DNA of 64,000 nt. It comes from Hymenobacter sp. APR13 (GTDB lineage: Bacteria; Bacteroidota; Bacteroidia; Cytophagales; Hymenobacteraceae). Below are positions 1 through 7,898 of the stretch, piece by piece (positions within the stretch are counted from its first letter, which is position 1; every line of letters begins with the position of its first letter). A program made the translations under genes and the position numbers. The notes beneath the pieces are model-generated. The model was not told the DNA's origin, did no database searches, and saw nothing but the letters and a program-made list of their open reading frames with translations. The stretch is from assembly GCF_000737515.1 (NCBI RefSeq), contig NZ_CP006587.1:2027001-2091000 (forward strand), given 5' to 3'.

Positions 1-6
1 GCTGAG

Positions 7-42
7 AAAAAGGCGCCCGGAATCTGTTCCGGGCGCCTTTTT
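7..42. terminator. Bidirectional intrinsic terminator
   Basis: A perfect 16-bp stem (7-22 paired with 27-42) with a 4-nt loop and A/T runs on both sides. It lies just past the 3' end of the minus-strand MscS gene that stops at 60, and the flanking A and T runs would let it work on either strand. Confidence 0.9.
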
Positions 43-59
43 GCGTGTCTGGCGGATGG

Positions 60-974
60 CTAGGCTTTCGGCGTTTCCGGCGGATCAGCTGGCGGCGGGG
101 CCAGCCGGCGCAGCACCGTTTCCGGTACGTCCAACGTCCGGATCGGGAACGGGATGACGATGCCGGCCGCGTCGAAGGCGCGCTTGATGCGCACGATGGC
201 CTCGCTCTTGGCCGACACGTAATCAAGCTGCCGCTCAAACGGCACCCAGAACCGCACCTGAAACGCAATGGCACTCTCGCCGAATTCGGTGAACATCACG
301 TCGGGCTGGCGCTCGGGGGCCAGGTTGGGTACCTCCCGGATGGCGGCCAGCGCCACGCTGCGTACCTGGTCCAGGTCGGCGTCGTAGGTTACGCCGCATT
401 CCACGTCTACGCGCCGGAAGCTGTTGATGGTGAAGTTGATGAGGGCGTTTTCGAACACCTTGCGGTTGGGTACCCGCACCAGCTCGCCGGTAGCCTGGCG
501 CAGGTCGGTGGTGCGCAAACTCACGCGCTCTACTAGGCCGGTGTAGTCGTTGGTCTTGATAACGTCGCCGACCGTGAAGGGCCGCTGCAGCACCAGAATG
601 ATGCCGCTGATGAAGTTGGCCGCAATGTCCTGAAACGCAAAGCCCAGCGCTAGCCCGATGATGCCCACGCCCGCCAGCAGCGACGTCACGGTTTTCTGCA
701 GATTGAGCACCTCCAGCACAAAAAACAGCCCGATCAGCAGCACTACCACGTAGCTGAGCGTGGCCACCAAATCGCGCAGGGCCGCGCTGTGCGAGATGCG
801 CGGAAAAACGGTCGTGACGCCGCGCTTCACCAGCCGGGCCGCGTAGAGCGTGGCCACCAGCACCAGCGCCGCAATCAGCAGGTTGGGCAGCATCACAATG
901 AACTCCTGCCCCCAGCCAATCAGCTTGCGGGACAGCATCGTAAAGGCTTTGTCGATCTGGGTCAGGCCGAACAT
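60..974 (-). CDS. Small-conductance mechanosensitive channel (MscS family)
   Basis: A 304-residue membrane channel expected to open under membrane tension and release solutes during osmotic downshock. Three hydrophobic segments are visible at about residues 26-48, 70-90 and 95-125. The last is the glycine/alanine-rich pore helix followed by FQDIAANF, the typical MscS pore-to-beta-domain junction. The beta domain continues with RPFTVGDVI. I chose the ATG at 974 because the longer frame begins with TTG at 998 and adds only eight residues. A TATCTTGC box at 1003-1010 on the minus strand may be its -7 element. It stands alone, with a strong terminator directly downstream. Length is typical of simple MscS homologues. 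Confidence 0.93.
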   Translation of the reverse strand: MFGLTQIDKAFTMLSRKLIGWGQEFIVMLPNLLIAALVLVATLYAARLVKRGVTTVFPRISHSAALRDLVATLSYVVVLLIGLFFVLEVLNLQKTVTSLLAGVGIIGLALGFAFQDIAANFISGIILVLQRPFTVGDVIKTNDYTGLVERVSLRTTDLRQATGELVRVPNRKVFENALINFTINSFRRVDVECGVTYDADLDQVRSVALAAIREVPNLAPERQPDVMFTEFGESAIAFQVRFWVPFERQLDYVSAKSEAIVRIKRAFDAAGIVIPFPIRTLDVPETVLRRLAPPPADPPETPKA

Positions 975-1097
975 GGGCGCGGGTAATGAGGTGAGCAATG
1001 CGGCAAGATAGAAACCAGGCTACTCAATCAGGGCCGGTACGCAGGGGGCGGAGGCGCAAACTACCAGGTTCGCACTACGGGCGCGGCCGACAGGGCC

Positions 1098-2120
1098 TTA
1101 GCCCCAGACCTTGGTGCCTTCGGTGCAGTTGCGGCACATATCGATCTGGTCGCGGCCCTTGAGCAGGGAGGCCCGGAACTGGCGATATTTGGGGCCGTGC
1201 CAGAGTTGGCGGAAAGTCTGGGTCTGTAGGTCGCCGAGGCGGTACTCGGCGTCTTTATCGAAGCAGCAGGGCACCACCAGGCCGTCCCAGGTTATCACGC
1301 AGCTGTGCCACATCTTCCAGCAGTGGTTGAGCAGGCGGTTTTTGATGCTCCAGGTGCCGTCCTGGTTGTTTTCGTAGCGCGAGTAGTAGTCGATGGTCGG
1401 AATCAGCGGCGAGCCGTGCTGGTAGTCGTAGATCTGCGCCGTCTTGAACCACACGTCGTCCACGCCCAGCTCCTGGGCCAGCTGCCGGGCTTCGTCCATC
1501 TGGTGCTCGTTGGGGCGTACCACCAGAAACTGAAACACCACCCGCGGCGTCTGGCTTTTCAGCTCGCGCCGCCACTTAATCAGGTTGCGGGTGCCTTCCA
1601 GCACCTTGTCCAGCTTGCCACCCACGCGGTACTGCTGGTACACCTCCTGGGTGGTGCCGTCGAGGGAGATGATGAGCCGGTCGAGGCCCGACTCCACGGT
1701 GCGGCGGGCGTTGTGGTCGTTGAGGTAGTGGGCGTTGGTGCTGGTGGCCGTGTAGATGCCTTTGTCGGCGGCGTACTTCACCAGATCCAGGAAGTTTGGG
1801 TGCAGATACGGCTCGCCCTGGAAGTAGAAAATCAAATACCACAGCCGCGAGGCCACCTCATCGATGGTCTTGCGAAACAGCTCGTCGGGCAGCATGCCGG
1901 TGGGGCGGGTGAAGCTGCGCAGGCCGCTGGGACACTCCGGGCAGCGCAGGTTGCAGCTGGTCGTGGGCTCGAAGCTGAGGGCCACCGGCAGGCCCCAGTG
2001 GCGCGCCTTGCCCGTGAGCTTGCTCAGGGCGTAGCCGCCCACCACCTGCGCCGCATTCCAGACGCGGCGCGGCGTAGCTTTCGAAAGAAAAATAACGGAG
2101 TCGGTGAGCAGAGAAGCCAT
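1098..2120 (-). CDS. Radical SAM protein with SPASM domain
   Basis: A 340-residue radical S-adenosylmethionine enzyme. The N-terminal CNLRCPEC supplies the CxxxCxxC ligands of the 4Fe-4S cluster that cleaves SAM. The C-terminal part has the cysteine pattern of a SPASM domain (HSC near residue 280, PCC shortly after, and CRNC near the end), expected to bind auxiliary iron-sulfur clusters. The family modifies peptides or small molecules; the substrate cannot be told from the sequence, and no precursor peptide gene is visible next to it. The start is the ATG at 2120, seven bases below a TACCTTTG promoter box; the longer open frame would read through that box and has a poor N-terminus. Confidence 0.9.
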   Translation of the reverse strand: MASLLTDSVIFLSKATPRRVWNAAQVVGGYALSKLTGKARHWGLPVALSFEPTTSCNLRCPECPSGLRSFTRPTGMLPDELFRKTIDEVASRLWYLIFYFQGEPYLHPNFLDLVKYAADKGIYTATSTNAHYLNDHNARRTVESGLDRLIISLDGTTQEVYQQYRVGGKLDKVLEGTRNLIKWRRELKSQTPRVVFQFLVVRPNEHQMDEARQLAQELGVDDVWFKTAQIYDYQHGSPLIPTIDYYSRYENNQDGTWSIKNRLLNHCWKMWHSCVITWDGLVVPCCFDKDAEYRLGDLQTQTFRQLWHGPKYRQFRASLLKGRDQIDMCRNCTEGTKVWG

Positions 2121-2127
2121 GCGGAAG

Positions 2128-2135
2128 CAAAGGTA
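2128..2135 (-). promoter_or_regulatory. -7 box TACCTTTG of the radical SAM gene
   Basis: An exact match to the Bacteroidota -7 consensus TAnnTTTG, seven bases before the chosen ATG at 2120. A clear -33 TTTG is not seen at the expected distance. Confidence 0.65.
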
Positions 2136-2167
2136 GGGGCTGGCACGCTGCCACCTCCGATACCAAC

Positions 2168-2201
2168 AAAAACGCCTTCTGCCAGGGCAGAAGGCGTTTT
2201 T
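2168..2201. terminator. Intrinsic terminator
   Basis: A perfect 15-bp stem (2168-2182 with 2187-2201), 4-nt loop, A/T-rich base on both sides. It follows the minus-strand TlpA-like gene that stops at 2225. Confidence 0.9.
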
Positions 2202-2224
2202 CAAGTATAGAAAAGCGGTAGTGC

Positions 2225-3694
2225 TTACTTGGCCGTTTCGTTGGAGAGCAGGCTGGTGTAGGTGCTGGCCTTGCCAAACGACTCCTTGATTTCGTCGACG
2301 GCGGCGCGGCTGCTCAGGCGCTTGGGCTTGGTGTTGAGGAAGGTGCCGTCTTCGGCCAGCAGGAAGTAGGCCGGCACATCATCAAGGGCGTAGGCGCGCA
2401 GAATGGGGCTGCGCATGCCGCCGGTGGCGCGCACCTGCACGCCCGGCAGGCGCTTGCTGGTGACGAGCTGCTTCCAGGCGCCTTCGTTTTCGTCGAGGGC
2501 AATGTTGATGAACACGATGTTCTTGCCTTCAAACTTCTTGGCCAGATCAGCAGCGTACGGCAGGTCGCGGAGGCTCAGGCCGCTGGTGGTGCGCCAGAAG
2601 TTGAGGTACACCAGCTTGCCCCGGAAGTCGCGCAAGCTCACCGAGTCGCCGTTGACGGTCTGCAGCCGGAACTCCGGGGCCGGAGCGCCAATGGCAAAGG
2701 CCTTATGGGTGTCGAAGTCCTGCTGCAGCACCGGCGCGTAGCGGTTCTTGGTGTCCACGGTGCGGAAATCGGCCAGCATAGCCGCCGACTGCTTCACGTG
2801 CCCGAACCGGAACGACTCCTGCAGCACCCGGCCCATGATGATGGGCCGCACGGGGCCGCTGAGCTGGGTTTTGGCGATGTCGTAGCAGGCCTGGTAGAAG
2901 TCGGGGTGGGTGCGGAGCTTGCCGTTGCTGTTGGCCAGGTAGTGGACGTAGTTGAGCAGAAACTCCTGGTACATCTCACTCTGCATGGCCTGCGCGTTGT
3001 TGGTCAGGCTCTTGTCGTTGAGAAACTCGTAGAACGCCGGCGACATTTTCAGGCGGCCCTCGGTGGCCACCACCTGCTCGCGCAGATCCGGGAACGTGAG
3101 CCGGTCGTTGGCGTAGCTGTAGTCGATTTCAGCCTGGGCGTAGTGGCGGAAGGCTTCCGAGAACTTGTTGTCTTCCAGCGCGTTCTTCAGAAACTTGTTT
3201 TCCTCCTTGCGGCGGTAGTCCAGAAACGACAGAAAGCCAGGCTCGTAGAGCATGATGTTATCAGGAAGCACCTGAAAACCATCGTTTTCAATGAACTGCT
3301 CCGCCACGTCGGTCAGGTAGGTGTTGGCGTCGGCGCCTTTGCCTTTGTAGCGCACCGAGCCGGCCATGTTGCTGCCCCGGAAGCGGATATCCAGCGCGTC
3401 GCCGGGCTCCAGAAACAGGTCGGTTACGTCGTCGCCGTAGACGAGGTCGGCGCGGGCCGGGCCGTCGAGCTTGAGGGCCATTCGGAACTCGCCTTTCTCA
3501 TCGAGGCGAGCGTAGGTGATCTGCTCTTTCGGGTCGAGGGGGTTTTCGCGGACCGATACGGCAATGGTATCGTTGGTGCGGCCGCTTACTTTACCGGTGA
3601 GCGTAACCGTACCCTGGGCCTGCGCCCCAACAGAAAGGGTCGTGAGGCCTGCAGCCAGCAGCCACCCGGCGAGAAAGCGAATAGAGTATGACAT
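2225..3694 (-). CDS. TlpA-like secreted protein lacking the redox CxxC
   Basis: A 489-residue exported protein. It opens with a signal peptide ending in GAQAQ. The middle (about residues 30-330) resembles the N-terminal half of Bacteroidota thioredoxin-like proteins with a DUF4369-like beta region. The last 140 residues are an AhpC/TSA-TlpA fold: APEFRL, then RDFRGKLVYLNFW, then a helix ending in a conserved proline, then VFINIALDENEGAW. Where TlpA proteins carry WCxxC, this one reads FWRTTSGLSLRDLP, so both catalytic cysteines are missing and disulfide chemistry is unlikely. The start at 3694 places the signal peptide at the N-terminus; the longer frame adds 46 unconvincing residues. Role unknown. 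Confidence 0.85.
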   Translation of the reverse strand: MSYSIRFLAGWLLAAGLTTLSVGAQAQGTVTLTGKVSGRTNDTIAVSVRENPLDPKEQITYARLDEKGEFRMALKLDGPARADLVYGDDVTDLFLEPGDALDIRFRGSNMAGSVRYKGKGADANTYLTDVAEQFIENDGFQVLPDNIMLYEPGFLSFLDYRRKEENKFLKNALEDNKFSEAFRHYAQAEIDYSYANDRLTFPDLREQVVATEGRLKMSPAFYEFLNDKSLTNNAQAMQSEMYQEFLLNYVHYLANSNGKLRTHPDFYQACYDIAKTQLSGPVRPIIMGRVLQESFRFGHVKQSAAMLADFRTVDTKNRYAPVLQQDFDTHKAFAIGAPAPEFRLQTVNGDSVSLRDFRGKLVYLNFWRTTSGLSLRDLPYAADLAKKFEGKNIVFINIALDENEGAWKQLVTSKRLPGVQVRATGGMRSPILRAYALDDVPAYFLLAEDGTFLNTKPKRLSSRAAVDEIKESFGKASTYTSLLSNETAK

Positions 3695-3886
3695 CAGAAC
3701 GGGTATTGCAGGAGGTAGCGTCGGAACCGGGCCGCTGGCAGGTGTTGCGGCTGCTAGCTGAGTCACAACACTATTCGCGGTAAAAGTCAATTCCTGTACC
3801 GAAGATACAGGTTTTGGGTTGTGATAGTCCAATCCGAATTATGTCTTTTTTTCGTACCGCACTACCACCCCGGTTTTTTGGCGGAT

Positions 3887-5269
3887 TTATCCAAACAAAC
3901 CCTGCAATACTTCATCCAGGCGGCCCGCCGGCTGCACCCGAATCCCATATCGGGCCAGATCGAGGCCGCGGGCGTTGTACTGCGAGATGTACATTTCGGC
4001 GAAGCCCAGCTTCTCGGCCTCGCTCAGGCGCTGGTCCAGCCGGCTCACGGCCCGGATTTCGCCGCTCAGCCCCACCTCGGCCGCCAGGCACACCTCGCCC
4101 CGGATGGGCAAATCGTTGAGCGACGACACCACGGCGGCGCACACGGCCAAGTCCAGGGCGGGGTCGTCGAGGCGCAGGCCGCCGGCAATGTTCAGGAACA
4201 CGTCGTGCTGACCGAGGCGCAGGCCGCTACGCTTCTCCAGTACCGCCAGTAGCATCTGTAAGCGCTTGGCATCGAAGCCCGTAGCCGACCGCTGGGGCGT
4301 GCCGTAGGTGGCCGGCGTCACGAGGGCCTGCACTTCCACCAGCAGCGGACGGTTGCCTTCCAGCGTAGCCCCGATGGCCATGCCGCTCAAACTCTCGGCG
4401 CGTTGCGAGAGCAGGATTTCCGAGGGGTTGCTCACCTGCCGCAGCCCCGAGCCCTGCATCTCGTAGATGCCCAGCTCGGAGGTGCTGCCGAAGCGGTTTT
4501 TGGTGGTGCGCAGGATGCGGTAGCTCAGGTGCCGGTCGCCCTCAAACTGCAGCACAGTGTCCACCATGTGCTCCAGAATTTTGGGGCCCGCAATGGAGCC
4601 ATCTTTGGTGATGTGGCCGATAAGCAGCACCGGCACGCCGGTTTCCTTGGCGTACTTGAGCAGCTCCTGGGTGCACTCGCGCACCTGGCTCACCGAGCCC
4701 GCCCCCGACTCCACCAGCTGCGAGTGCAGTGTCTGGATGGAATCGACGATGACTACGTTGGGCTGCAGCGCGTCGATCTGCTTGAAGATGTTCTGGGTGT
4801 TGGTTTCGGTGAGGATGTAGCAGTTGGGGTGCTGCTCGCCGAGGCGCTCGGCGCGCATCTTGATCTGCTGCTCGCTTTCCTCGCCCGAGATGTAGAGCAC
4901 TTTCATGTGGCGCAAACTCATGGCAATCTGGAGCATGAGCGTGCTTTTGCCGATGCCGGGCTCGCCGCCGATGAGCACCAGAGAGCCCGGCACGAGGCCG
5001 CCACCCAGCACCCGGTTCAGTTCGCCGTCGTTGGTATCAAAGCGCGACTCTTCCTCGAAGTGAATCTCGGAGATGACGCGGGGCTTGGCGGCCTTGGTGG
5101 TGCCCACCGTGGTGGAGGCTTTCCAGGAGCCGGCCGCCGAGTTGTCTTCCTTCTGGATGACTTCCTCGACGTAGGTGTTCCACTCGCCGCAGCTGGCGCA
5201 GCGGCCGAGCCACTTGGCGCTTTGAGCGCCGCAGTTCTGGCAGAAAAATAAGGTCTTGAGCTTGGCCAT
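3887..5269 (-). CDS. radA: DNA repair protein RadA
   Basis: A 460-residue RecA-like ATPase that helps process branched recombination intermediates and extends D-loops. The N-terminal C4 zinc finger is complete (C10, C13, C24, C27). Walker A GGEPGIGKST is near residue 104, the RadA-specific TKNRFGS motif is near residue 256, and a Lon-protease-like C-terminal domain follows. Length matches the family. The start ATG at 5269 gives the canonical MAKLKTLFFCQNCG opening. It is transcribed away from the surface-protein unit that begins at 5572. Confidence 0.97.
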   Translation of the reverse strand: MAKLKTLFFCQNCGAQSAKWLGRCASCGEWNTYVEEVIQKEDNSAAGSWKASTTVGTTKAAKPRVISEIHFEEESRFDTNDGELNRVLGGGLVPGSLVLIGGEPGIGKSTLMLQIAMSLRHMKVLYISGEESEQQIKMRAERLGEQHPNCYILTETNTQNIFKQIDALQPNVVIVDSIQTLHSQLVESGAGSVSQVRECTQELLKYAKETGVPVLLIGHITKDGSIAGPKILEHMVDTVLQFEGDRHLSYRILRTTKNRFGSTSELGIYEMQGSGLRQVSNPSEILLSQRAESLSGMAIGATLEGNRPLLVEVQALVTPATYGTPQRSATGFDAKRLQMLLAVLEKRSGLRLGQHDVFLNIAGGLRLDDPALDLAVCAAVVSSLNDLPIRGEVCLAAEVGLSGEIRAVSRLDQRLSEAEKLGFAEMYISQYNARGLDLARYGIRVQPAGRLDEVLQGLFG

Positions 5270-5571
5270 TCCTAAACAGGTTGGGGAGAATGGGTGTAAG
5301 GCAAATTTGCGCCAAAAAGTTTAGCAAGAACGGCATTTGGCGGCAGGTTTCCCGGGCCCTGTTTACGGATAGTATCATGTAGGCCATTACAGCCAGAGTA
5401 ACCCCAAAACTACCCCAAGGCGGGCATGATAGTGTTGAGGTGGATGACTATAGAATAACTCAAATAAAAAAATGAATAATACTTATTGTATAGTATTTTC
5501 GCGCTATTGCATGGGCTGGTCCCAAGCATCAAGTATCTGATTGGTTTTCTCTTCTTTTTACTCGTTCAAGC
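5270..5571. promoter_or_regulatory. Divergent intergenic region, radA / surface unit
   Basis: A 302-bp gap between divergent genes, so it must hold both promoters. The stretch 5450-5510 is markedly AT-rich and contains TATAGTATTTTCG at about 5489-5501, a possible weak -7 region for the plus-strand unit. No exact TAnnTTTG box, repeat or hairpin is obvious. Confidence 0.4.
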
Positions 5572-7164
5572 ATGAAACACTACTACCGTCTGCTACTTGG
5601 CGTCGGCCTCAGCGGATTGTCTTACTCAGCGCTGGCTCAGACTGGCGCAGTTGGCGTGGGCACTACCACCCCCGATGCCAACGCCGCCCTGGATATTTCG
5701 GCGGGCACAGGTGCCAATAAGGGCCTGCTGGTTCCGCGCATGACGGAAGCCCAGCGCACGGCCCTCGCCACCACCAGCCAGGGGATGCTCGTGTACCAGA
5801 CCAATGGCACTCAGCCGGGCTTCTGGTACTTTCAGGCCGGGCAGTGGCTGCCATTGGGCATTGGCTCAGGCACCAGCGCCCAAGGCTGGCTGCGTACCGG
5901 CAATGCTGGCACCACCCCGGCGTCAAACTTTGTAGGAACTACTGATGCGCAGGACCTGGTGCTGCGCACCAACAACACCGAGAAGCTCCGTCTCGACATC
6001 GACGGCACGCAGTTCGCCACCTCGGCCAAAGGTATCGTGCTGAACCAGGCGGATGCGCCGCTCATTACGCGCGGCTGGGACAAGTTTACTTCGGGCGCCT
6101 ACAACGGCCTGGGCCGCTGGGGCCTGTTTATGGAAGCCAACACCCTCACGTTTGGGGTGCCGGCCCTGGGTGGCAAGCAGTTTCAATGGGTGAGCTACGA
6201 CGCCACTTCTGCCCGCAACACCACCTTCATGACCTTGAGCCAAGAAGGCCGCCTGGGCATCGGCACCACGCCAGCCCTCACGCTGGATGCTCTCAGCTCC
6301 ATTGGTCTGCGCAACAACGCTGCCTGGGACCACCTCTACTTCACCCACGATGGCGCCACGGCCTTTGTGAATGCTGGTGGGGCCGAAGGCGGCCTGTCGC
6401 TGCGTGTAGGCAGTAGCGCCCAGGGCAGCTACGGTGACGCCACCCAGAACTACCGCGACGTGATGCGCCTGCTACCCGGCGGCAACGTCGGCATCGGAGT
6501 TACGAACCCGGCGCAGGCGCTGGAGGTGGCCGGGGGCATTTCGGCTGCCTCGGCCACTGCCATCAGCAAGCAGGGCGCATTTCTGGAGTGGAACCGTTCC
6601 GGCGGTGATGGCGAAACCTGGCTGCTCAACCAGCAGGGCCAGGGCGGGGGCAACGCGGGCATCCGGTTTGGTGGCGTAACGCAGGCCAATGTGGCGACCG
6701 AGTGGGCCCGTTTCCTGAACAACGGCAACTTCGGTATTGGCGTGACAAACCCTGGCGCGAAGCTGGAAGTGGCAGGGCAAGTGAAGATTACGGGCGGCGC
6801 GCCTGGCGCCGGTAAAGTTCTGACCTCCGATGCCAGCGGCCTGGCTACGTGGCAGACCCCGGCCACTGGTTCTGCTGCTACCAACATCCAGACGACCAAC
6901 ACTTTTGCCGTGCCCGGCACCGGCAACTCTTCGCTGGCGCCCACCACCGGCGTAGTGGTACTGACGGACAATGCCAGCACCGGCAACGGCACCATCACGC
7001 TGGGTGCCGGCACCAACGGCCAGACGCTGCTGATTACCAACCTGGATGCGCAGGCCGTGAGCCTGATTAGCACCAGCGGCACGGGTAACCTGCTGCCCAA
7101 TTTCGCGGCGCAGTTCGTGTACATCGTGAATGGCACCACCAGTGGCTGGTTCCGTGTCAACTAA
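5572..7164 (+). CDS. Secreted tail-fibre-like repeat protein
   Basis: A 530-residue secreted protein with a clear signal peptide (to SALAQ). It has several copies of the fibre-type repeat [GV]GIGTTxPxxxLxV: residues 24-36 (VGVGTTTPDANAALDI), near 225 (LGIGTTPALTLDAL), near 303 (VGIGVTNPAQALEV) and near 387 (FGIGVTNPGAKLEV), followed by GKVLTSDASGLATWQ. Such beta-repeats occur in phage tail fibres and in many secreted Bacteroidota proteins. The C-terminus is rich in Asn/Thr/Gly and looks like a triple-stranded beta region. No T9SS sorting domain is present. It is first in a three-gene unit, 31 bp ahead of a tail-collar protein. Exact role unknown. Confidence 0.8.
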   Translation: MKHYYRLLLGVGLSGLSYSALAQTGAVGVGTTTPDANAALDISAGTGANKGLLVPRMTEAQRTALATTSQGMLVYQTNGTQPGFWYFQAGQWLPLGIGSGTSAQGWLRTGNAGTTPASNFVGTTDAQDLVLRTNNTEKLRLDIDGTQFATSAKGIVLNQADAPLITRGWDKFTSGAYNGLGRWGLFMEANTLTFGVPALGGKQFQWVSYDATSARNTTFMTLSQEGRLGIGTTPALTLDALSSIGLRNNAAWDHLYFTHDGATAFVNAGGAEGGLSLRVGSSAQGSYGDATQNYRDVMRLLPGGNVGIGVTNPAQALEVAGGISAASATAISKQGAFLEWNRSGGDGETWLLNQQGQGGGNAGIRFGGVTQANVATEWARFLNNGNFGIGVTNPGAKLEVAGQVKITGGAPGAGKVLTSDASGLATWQTPATGSAATNIQTTNTFAVPGTGNSSLAPTTGVVVLTDNASTGNGTITLGAGTNGQTLLITNLDAQAVSLISTSGTGNLLPNFAAQFVYIVNGTTSGWFRVN

Positions 7165-7195
7165 TCCTTTTCTTCCGACCTTCTCTTTCTCTGAT

Positions 7196-7885
7196 ATGCG
7201 AATTCTCGCTACTCCTGCCGGCATTGTACCGGCCTCTTCTCTTCCTGCTGCTGAGCCCGAGCGCCGTGGCTGGCTCAAGCGCCTGGGGGCCCTGCTGGGA
7301 GGCGGCCTGCTGGCGGGCACTGCTGCCGCCGGCACCCGTGGTACGGCCTCTGTGCAAGGCCTTGAGCCCTTTATTGGTGAAATCATGCTGTTTGCCGGTG
7401 CCTTTCCACCCAGAGGATACGCGTTTTGCGAAGGTCAGCTCTTGTCTATTTCGCAGTATACCGCCCTGTTCTCTATCCTCGGAACGACATACGGCGGAAA
7501 TGGTATTCAGAATTTTGGCCTACCAGACCTGCGCGGCCGTTTTCCTATGCACGCCGGCGCGTCAACAGGGCCAGGACTCAGCCCGCACGCGCTGGGTGAG
7601 AAAGCTGGCGCCGAAAGCGTAACGCTGCTTTCCAGCCAGATGCCGGCCCACACCCATCAGATGGTAGCTACCACCGCCTCTGGCACCTCGGCCTCTCCCG
7701 ATGGGGCTTTTCTGGCTAATGATGGGCGCGGCGGCACGCAATACGCAACCGGCACTACCAACGTCGCGCTGGCTCCGCAGAGCATTGGGGTAGCCGGGGC
7801 GAGCCAGCCCCACTCTATCATGCCGCCGTATTTGGGCATCAACTTCTGCATTGCGCTGGAAGGGGTTTTTCCGACCCGGGACTAA
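7196..7885 (+). CDS. Phage tail-collar domain protein with Tat-like signal
   Basis: A 229-residue protein of the tail-collar/microcystin-dependent-protein family. The domain begins near residue 60 (FIGEIMLFAG, then PPRGYAFCEGQLLSI, GTTYGGNG, LPDLRGRFPMH) and continues to a C-terminal half with MPAHTH and PPYLGINFCI. The N-terminus holds ERRGWLKRLGALLGGG, close to the twin-arginine motif RRxFLK followed by a hydrophobic stretch, so export through Tat is plausible. The ATG at 7196 is chosen because it keeps this signal near the N-terminus; the frame is open further upstream. It is 31 bp after the fibre-like gene and 13 bp before the T9SS-sorted gene, so the three are probably one transcript. 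Confidence 0.85.
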   Translation: MRILATPAGIVPASSLPAAEPERRGWLKRLGALLGGGLLAGTAAAGTRGTASVQGLEPFIGEIMLFAGAFPPRGYAFCEGQLLSISQYTALFSILGTTYGGNGIQNFGLPDLRGRFPMHAGASTGPGLSPHALGEKAGAESVTLLSSQMPAHTHQMVATTASGTSASPDGAFLANDGRGGTQYATGTTNVALAPQSIGVAGASQPHSIMPPYLGINFCIALEGVFPTRD

Positions 7886-7898
7886 GGCGTTGTCTGGT

